Source: Reclinomonas americana ATCC 50394
Taxonomy: Eukaryota; Jakobida; Jakobea; Jakobida
Direction: 5' to 3'
Assembly (NCBI GenBank): GCA_048213135.1
Contig: PS015465.1
Location: 1 to 25,475 of the forward strand
Length of the DNA: 25,475 nt
The translations under genes and the position numbers were made by a program. Below, piece after piece: positions 19,559 to 25,475 of the stretch (position 1 is the stretch's first letter; the number at the start of each line of letters is the position of its first letter). Under the pieces are notes generated by a model that ran no database searches, had not been told where the DNA came from, and was given only the letters and a program-made list of their open reading frames with translations.

Positions 19559-20105
19559 TAGCACACGCAGACAGACGCACATCGAAGCTTGTGATCCAGG
19601 ACTCCGAGCACTTTTAAAAAAACACAAACACACACGCGCCTACACACACATGCACGCTGTATTCCTCTCTAGTGTAACGTGCGAGGCTGCGCCACTTTGG
19701 AAGGAACCTCATTTTCGATTGGTCGGCGTGTCCGGAATTTAAGAGAAGCAGGCGAGAGGAGAAAGGTCGGACGTTGAATATCACTCTGGATTCACCCCCT
19801 CGTCGCGTGTGCGTGAGTGAGTGTACGAGTGTGCGTGGCTTCCCACCGGCGAGAGTGCAAGGGTACGATTGAGCGAGCAAACACAGGTGCGTGTCATCGA
19901 AACGACTTTGTACTGAGAAAATCACTGGGACGACGTCCCAAGTCCGATGCGTGTTGTCTCTCTCTGCCTCTGTCTCTGTGTGTGTGTGTCGTGTCGCCCA
20001 TGTGCAGTCTTGTCTCTCTGAGTGAGAGCACGCGTGTACGCAAAAGAGAGAGAGTCGATTGTGACGCAGTTGAGAATGTGAGTGTGCGCCACCTCTGTTT
20101 CACAC
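19559..20105. other. Intergenic region, TPC to F-box/LRR gene
   Basis: 547 bases with CA/TG- and TCTCTG-rich simple sequence (for example 19619-19645 and 19965-19990). It contains the 3' end of the TPC transcript and the promoter of the next gene, which lies on the same strand. I see no credible small gene, RNA or specific regulatory motif. Confidence 0.6.
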
Positions 20106-22722
20106 ATGTGTCGCAGCAAAATGGACTCGGCAGTGACACCTGCGCTCATTCTCAGCGCCCGAGGAGGTACGATCACTGAGCACATGAGAGACAGTGTGAC
20201 ACGTGTGCTGACTGTCGACGCAGATCACTCGGAGCATGAGCATGAACTGGTGACTGGAGGTCCGCGCCTCGCCGACATGATTGGCGAAGGCTCTCTGGCA
20301 CTGGTGTGCTCGTTCCTGCGAGTGCGTGACTTCAAGCGACTGTGGCGCACCTGTCGTGACCTGTGTGCGGCCTTTGAGCGTGGTCTCATTCATTTCGATG
20401 GCGATGCGCGCGAAGCTCAGACACCCTTCTACTGTGCCCACTTGCACTTCCCTGCCATCGAATCGTTGACTGTGCAGTGTTGCGTCTCTCTCTTTCTCTC
20501 TGCTGCCCTCGCTCTGTGTGTGCGTGTGTGTGTCTGACGCTCAGTGTACACGTGCAGTGTTTGAGCAGTCGCCGTCGCTCAACCAGGAGTTGCTGAACAT
20601 GGTGGCACGCACCAATGTTCGCTTCCCGTCGCGCCTTGCCGCCTTCCGTGTTCCACTGAAGGAGTTGCGCACTCGTCCCTGCGTGTGTGTCGCCCCCATG
20701 TCGCGTTGTGCTGACATTGTGCGTGTGCCAGTTGCTCCGGTGACGACACGACTTCTAGCGATTCGGGCGGCAGCAGCCCGCGGCGCATGTCGCATGTGCC
20801 AACGGCGTTCCACATTGCGGTGCGATCGGAGAGCTCGCACAAGCTGAGTGCGTTGCTGGACGAGGCGCGGTCGACGCCGATCGCCACCACCGGTGGTGGC
20901 GGCGCACTCGACAATGGCCCGACTCCGATGACCAATGCGCCACCGGCGTCCATGGCTGCGAATCCACTGGCCGCCGCACCACCGACACCGTTCCGCTCGC
21001 TGTCGCAGTACCATCGTCGCCGCTCCTCGTCCATCTCGTTCATGGACGAGATGATGCGCGAGATGCAGATCCCCGAGGTTTCCGTGGAGGAGGTGACGTG
21101 CCTGGAGCCGGCGACGCCGGCCGCCGGCACGCTGCAACCGCAGTCGTCGGCACCCAGCAGCTGCACCAACAGTGTACTCGACACCACGGCCGTGCTGCTG
21201 CCTCCACCACTGGCGCTGCAGTACGCCTATGTGCCACTGCCGTCGGGTCTGCGCACGCTGACGATCCGCTCGTGGTCACGGCGACGACCTGTCGGCATCG
21301 ACCCGTGCTTCCTGCTCGACGCCTCATGTGAGGCGCACACGCCGTTGAGCACACTGGCTCCGGCTCTCCGTGCCCTCGAGCTCACACAGTGCGACATTAC
21401 ACGGCTGACACGGTCGCTGGTGCCGCCGAACCTGACACGAGTGGTGATTTCGCACAACCTGCTGACCGAGTTCGACTCGACAGCGCTGCCGATGCAGTCT
21501 GTCAAGCACCTCGACTTGTCGCACAACCAGCTTACGTTGCGTTTCTCCACAGTGCGTTTCTCGCTTGCTGATTTAGCACTCACTGATTGTTGTTGTCACA
21601 CTGCTCAGATCAATCGACTTGCGCGGTCTCCCCGCCCTCCAACACCTCGACCTGTCACACAACCACTTGGAGAACGTGAACCTGGAGCAGGTGGCTTCCT
21701 CACGGAACCTGCGCTCGCTCTCGCTCTACAACAACCGACTCGAGCGACTGGATATTCGGTCACTGGCCGAACTGCAGCGTCTGGAGGCATTCTTTGTCGG
21801 CTACAACGCGATTGCGGAGTTGCGAGTGGAGTTCTTGCCGCAGAGCTTGCGGCTGCTCGATGTCCACCACAATTGCCTCGTCACCTTCGAGTCAGCGCGC
21901 CTGCCGTCGGAGCTGCGGTACCTCGACGTGAGCGAGAACCAGATGATTCGCGACTTTAGCCTGCGCCACTTGCCGCTCTCGTTGGTGACGCTGCGCATGG
22001 CCAAGTGTGGCCTCAGCGAGGCCTCGCTGCTCCACCTGTCGTCGATGCGCTCGCTGCGTCGGCTCGACTTGTCGTCGAATCGCATTCGATCCGCCGATTT
22101 GCGCTCCCTCCCCGAGTCGCTCGAGCAGTTGCACTTGTCGGCCAATGGCATTGCGGACTTGGTGCTGCCGTCGGAGTTGCCGTCGCGCATGCGGCATCTG
22201 GACTTGCGCAGCAACCGAATAGAGACGTTCACGCCATCGGCGCTGCCGGCGGCACTATTGTCGTTGTCGCTGGCCGACAATTCCCTCACCAAGTTCGACG
22301 CCGCTCAATTACCGGCGACCAGCGAACTGCGCGTCCTCAACCTGTCGCACAACCAGCTGCGCACGTTTGACCTGCGTCGCCTGCCGACGCATTTGGAGCG
22401 ACTGCTGCTCAGCCACAACACTCTCGAGTCGGTACAACTGCCTCAGTTGAAGAGCCAGTGGCCGGCGTTCTTGAACATGCTGCACATGGAGCAGAACGAT
22501 GTGGACGTGGAGGCCAAGTTGCGCCACACACACCGCCTCTCTCTGCATGCATGCATGCATGCCACCGCACCTACTTACACTTCTCTTTCGCACAGACAAT
22601 TCCCCGAGTCGATCCGCAAGCTTGCCATCGATCCGGTGCGACCGAGGACGCGTGGCTGCATGGGCAAGGCCAGCTGGTCCTGGGTGTGCATGCTGTGCTT
22701 TGCCGGCTGCGCCGCCCGGTAG
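20106..22722 (+). CDS. F-box protein with long leucine-rich-repeat domain
   Basis: Exons: 20106-20166, 20224-20478, 20558-20663, 20732-21535, 21609-22517 and 22596-22722, all phase-consistent, giving 753 residues. An F-box-like motif is near residues 40-85 (LADMIGEGSLALVCSFLRVR, FKRLWRTCRDLCAAF). Such motifs dock to SKP1 in SCF ubiquitin ligases, so this is probably the substrate-binding subunit. A Ser/Ala/Pro-rich disordered stretch follows. From about residue 290 there are some 16 LRRs of about 21-23 residues (LRYLDVSENQMIRDFSLRHL, LEQLHLSANGIADLVLPSEL), resembling FNIP/F-box LRR proteins of amoebozoans. The tail is short and Cys-rich (SWSWVCMLCFAGCAAR). The first intron (20167-20223, 57 nt) is a multiple of 3 without stops, so retention would stay in frame. 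Four of its five donors are GTTGCG. Confidence 0.85.
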
Positions 22723-23100
22723 CGTGTCTGCTGTAGTTGTTTGGCTGTATGGGTGTATGTGTGTGTTGGTTGGCAACTGCGTTATTCGCAAAACGTGGTG
22801 TTTTGGCTTTTTTTCCTTCTTTTTTTTTGTCGTACTCCTGTCGCGATGCAGTATGCCTGTCTGGGAGCGTTCCTCTTTCCACCCCTCTGGGGGTGTGAGT
22901 GAGGAATGTGCTCGGCAGTGGCATCGTGGCGTGTGTGTGTGTACGAGGAAGTGTGCGTGTATAACGAATGGGGGGTGGGGTTGTGTGTGTGTGTGTGTTG
23001 TCCGCTGTGAATTCCAGCAGCGTGTTGGCTTTGAGTTGCATTTTGTATCATGAACCACAAAACAAACTTGCATAGTGAAACGGAAATTGACGCTCTGTTA
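22723..23100. other. 3' flank of the F-box/LRR gene
   Basis: 378 bases of T/G-rich sequence with TG tracts (22920-22960 and 22982-22998) and a T-rich run at 22806-22828. It is probably the 3' UTR and terminator of the F-box/LRR gene. It becomes more AT-rich toward 23041-23100. No coding feature is supported on the plus strand. Confidence 0.6.
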
Positions 23101-23367
23101 TTAGTGGTTGTTGTGAGGAGGGATTGCGAGGGAATTCTTGTTGCATTCATGCCAGAAATCAATGTCAGCAAGAAACTCGGCGTTCGGAATGGTGTAGTTG
23201 TGCAGGTTTGAAGCAATGCAAGTCGAGAAAGCGAGTCCGGCAGTTATATAAGCTCTGTAGAGCCTTGGGGATGCTTTCCCTAGCTGAGGCAGGAGCTGGA
23301 CCGGCCTGGGACCGCGCACGATGGTTGATTTCGAGTCCATCGAATCCACCAACCAATTGTCCCCCAT
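23101..23367 (-). CDS. Hypothetical small protein, 88 residues
   Basis: An uninterrupted ATG-to-stop frame on the minus strand reading MGDNWLVDSMDSKSTIVRGP, later RLYRAYITAGLAFSTCIASN, and ending FLADIDFWHECNKNSLAIPP and HNNH. It has balanced composition, no low-complexity sequence and one weakly hydrophobic segment. I recognise no family. Its start lies only 11 bases from the divergent start codon of the NT-C2 gene, which leaves no room for two promoters, so it may be a chance frame or may start at an internal Met. An 88-codon frame can occur by chance in a 650-base spacer. Confidence 0.3.
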   Translation of the reverse strand: MGDNWLVDSMDSKSTIVRGPRPVQLLPQLGKASPRLYRAYITAGLAFSTCIASNLHNYTIPNAEFLADIDFWHECNKNSLAIPPHNNH

Positions 23368-23378
23368 TCAATCGTATC

Positions 23379-25475
23379 ATGTTTCGCCGTAAGCAAGGTA
23401 TCTTCCCTCCACCCACACCATCCATGCACGCACCACTGTCCTTGTTGACAAAGCACACTCGTCGGCACTCTCCCCCACTCTGTGTACATCTCTCTTCCCA
23501 TCGCTTTCACGCACAATGTGACCGTTTCGATCGTGCACTGCTGCACGACCGATCGCTTTGAGAATCGCCCGCAACGTGTCACCTCTCGACGACACTCTCT
23601 CTTGTTGATCGTCGTGATCACCACGCGTCACATATACACGCGCGTTCATTGTGTGTTGATCATCGTATGTGTGTGCGACTCTGTGCGCGCGCGCTCTTTC
23701 TGTCGCTCACCACATGTGTGTGTGTCGCACGCGTGATGACGTGCAAGAGAGAGAAGTGCACGCACTTTGGTAGGAGAGATGCGCTCGTGCACTCGCACAC
23801 ACGTGCAGTTGAGCATTTGAAGGGGGCCGAGTTGTCTTGGTGTGTGTGTGTTGTCGTCATGGCCGTGCATTTCCAACCTCTCTGTGCACGCACACTCCCT
23901 CACACGTGCACACACCCACACACCCCCACCTCTCTGCCTGCGCGTGTGTGCACGTGGGGAAAGCTATTTCTCGATTGCTCACAGAGAAGAAAGAGTGAGC
24001 AGTTTGTTGTGCATCATCGACCTCAACTTCGTTTTTCTTGGCTGCAGGCTTTCATCACCATTTCTCGCTGGTGATTGCCTCGATCAACAGCACCGGCAAG
24101 GCAAACAATGCGCTGGTGTGGGTCGAGTGGAAGCGTGGTGGCAAGCGCTCGGGCAACACGCAAAAGGTGCGCAATAGAGAGACCCGCCCGCCTAATCTCT
24201 GCCTGCATCATTGCGCTCACTGCTGCCGTGGACGCAGGTGAAAGTGCAACACGGGCAGGCCGAGTTCAACGAGTCATTCGAGTTCGACGGCACTCTGTTC
24301 CGCGCCAAGAAGGCCACTGGCGCCTTTGACAACAAGGAGTTCAAGTTTAATGTGTACTACGAGCAGCCGCCGGGCACCAAGGCGCGCAAGCTGGCCTCTC
24401 TTATGCTCGACTTGTCGGACTATGTGGCACCGACGCTCGCCGGTCGCCGCAGTGGTCTGGTGACCAAGTCGATGAAGGCGCCCAAGGACCTGGCCACGGA
24501 GATCAGTTTCGAGATGGTGTCGACGTTCCTCAGCGAGGCCGACGGCTCCATGGCCACCGAGCCGAGTGTGGCCAACGCAGGGGTGACGTGCACTCTCTGC
24601 TTCTTCTCCTCGCCATTTGTCGTCTGCTTGCTGGGTTTGATGTGCTGACTGTGCGTGCCCCTCAGACTGACGACCAGACGGGTGAGGCCAGTGATGACGA
24701 CGAGGCTCACACGCACTCGCCCGCCGTGACGCCTCGCCTGGAGCGTGGTGGACACACGTCGGGACCGATTCTGCCTGGGGGTGGGACGAACGGAAGACCT
24801 GCCGATCGCTCGCCCACTCGGTTCGTACTTCTCTCCTCCCTCCCATCTAATTCCGTGCTCTCCTTACCTGCGGTGATGACAGTGTCGGCGTGACTGTTCC
24901 CGGACCAGCGCCGGGCCTCACTCGCATAGCGCCTGGTGTGGCCGCCCCCGCTGCCGCAACAACGACGACGACGACGACGACCACTGCGTCTCCCGCTCCA
25001 GCACTGGCAGTGGCCGCAGCTGTGCCGCCGTTGGCAACGCGACAGGCCACTCCGGCGGTGGCTCCGGCTCCGGCACAGCCCGTGGCGTCCCCGGCGCCGG
25101 CCTACTCGCCGTCACCGGCACCACTGCCTGCCGATTTGCCGTACGCTCGCACCCTGCATCGCGACTCGTCACAGCCACACAATTACTCGTCGGAATCTGC
25201 CACACCGCCGCCACCGGCCGCCGTAGAGCGCACTGCACCACCGGCCGCTGCCATTGCGCCGACGCCGGTCGTTGCCATGGCGGAACGTGGACCCACGGTG
25301 GTGAGCTCCATCGCCAACAAGTCCACGCCCGCACAGGGCGCGGCTTCCGGCACTGATTCGTCGGCCTCGTCGGCCTCGTCGCGGGACAGGCCCGCCATTG
25401 TTGCGCGACCACCGCCACCGGCTGCATCGACGGCCACGACCGCAGTCGCCACGCCGGCCCCCGCACCAGCTCCAG
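23379..25475 (+). CDS. NT-C2 domain protein (EEIG1/EHBP1-like), 3'-partial
   Basis: Exons: 23379-23388 (10 nt, MFR plus one base), 24048-24166, 24238-24582, 24666-24820 and 24883 to the right edge; all are phase-consistent. Residues 1 to about 120 form an N-terminal C2 domain as in EEIG1/EHBP1 and plant PMI1: MFRRFHHHFSLVIASINSTG, VWVEWKRGGKRSGNTQKVKV, GQAEFNESFEFDGTLFR, FNVYYEQPP and LASLMLDLSDYV. This domain is thought to mediate membrane or GTPase-linked functions in endocytic traffic and organelle positioning. The rest is disordered Ala/Pro/Thr/Ser-rich sequence with a run of eight Thr codons at about 24957-24984. The protein is open at the right edge (about 407 residues seen), so any calponin-homology or coiled-coil domain is unseen. 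The first intron is long (659 nt). Confidence 0.85.
23389..24047 (+). other. Long first intron of the NT-C2 gene
   Basis: 659 nt from a good GTAAGC donor to a TTTTTCTTGGCTGCAG acceptor, far longer than the other introns in the window. It is rich in TG/CA runs (for example 23840-23850 and 23884-23930). Long first introns often hold regulatory sequence, but I see no specific element. No credible nested gene is present. Confidence 0.75.

Noticed and set aside
1-25475. tRNA, rRNA, snRNA, transposon or viral genes
   Set aside because: I read both strands for conserved RNA motifs, terminal repeats and transposase, polymerase or capsid-like motifs and found none that I can support.

Overview
The window is nuclear DNA of a unicellular eukaryote. 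It is gene-dense and fairly GC-rich, with many short (about 45-120 nt) T/G-rich spliceosomal introns, long simple-sequence tracts and assembly gaps. I cannot name the species. A two-pore channel, a CTR9 protein, an F-box/FNIP-like LRR protein and an NT-C2 protein fit a free-living protist (amoebozoan, apusomonad or opisthokont-like). There are no bacterial operons, mobile elements, tRNA or rRNA genes that I can see. Almost every gene is split into several exons, so I rebuilt the exons from reading frame, splice sites, intron phase and protein-family alignment from memory.

Layout, left to right. (1) Minus strand, 1-4641: a large secreted Cys/Pro-rich modular protein made of tandemly duplicated exons with 45-bp coding repeats; its 3' end is outside the window. 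(2) Minus strand, 5084-5189: a second, orphan signal-peptide exon cut off by a gap. (3) Plus strand, about 5605-7249: a ribonuclease-inhibitor-type LRR protein. (4) Plus strand, 7354-13575: CTR9, the TPR scaffold of the PAF1 transcription-elongation complex. Its second part (7912-9007) lies between two gaps in the wrong orientation, an evident scaffolding error. (5) Minus strand, 13710-14339: a small mitochondrial-type thioredoxin, convergent with CTR9. (6) Plus strand, 14693-19558: a two-pore cation channel (TPC) of about 29 exons. (7) Plus strand, 20106-22722: an F-box plus LRR protein. (8) Plus strand, 23379-25475: an NT-C2 (EEIG1/EHBP1-like) protein running off the right edge.

The genes do not form a pathway; this is ordinary mixed eukaryotic gene order. 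The strongest finding is in the TPC gene. Two of its introns start with ATATCC and end with AC, and both carry a near-perfect minor-spliceosome branch site. Removing exactly these stretches restores the TPC pore motif (NFPDIMMPAY) and the EF-hand-like linker. They are U12-type AT-AC introns, so the organism should have a minor spliceosome. Other points are the CTR9 mis-orientation, a thioredoxin active site (WCRPC) split over a 17-nt microexon, near-identical introns between the duplicated modules of the Cys-rich gene, and a 5' splice-site preference for GTGCGT/GTTGCG.
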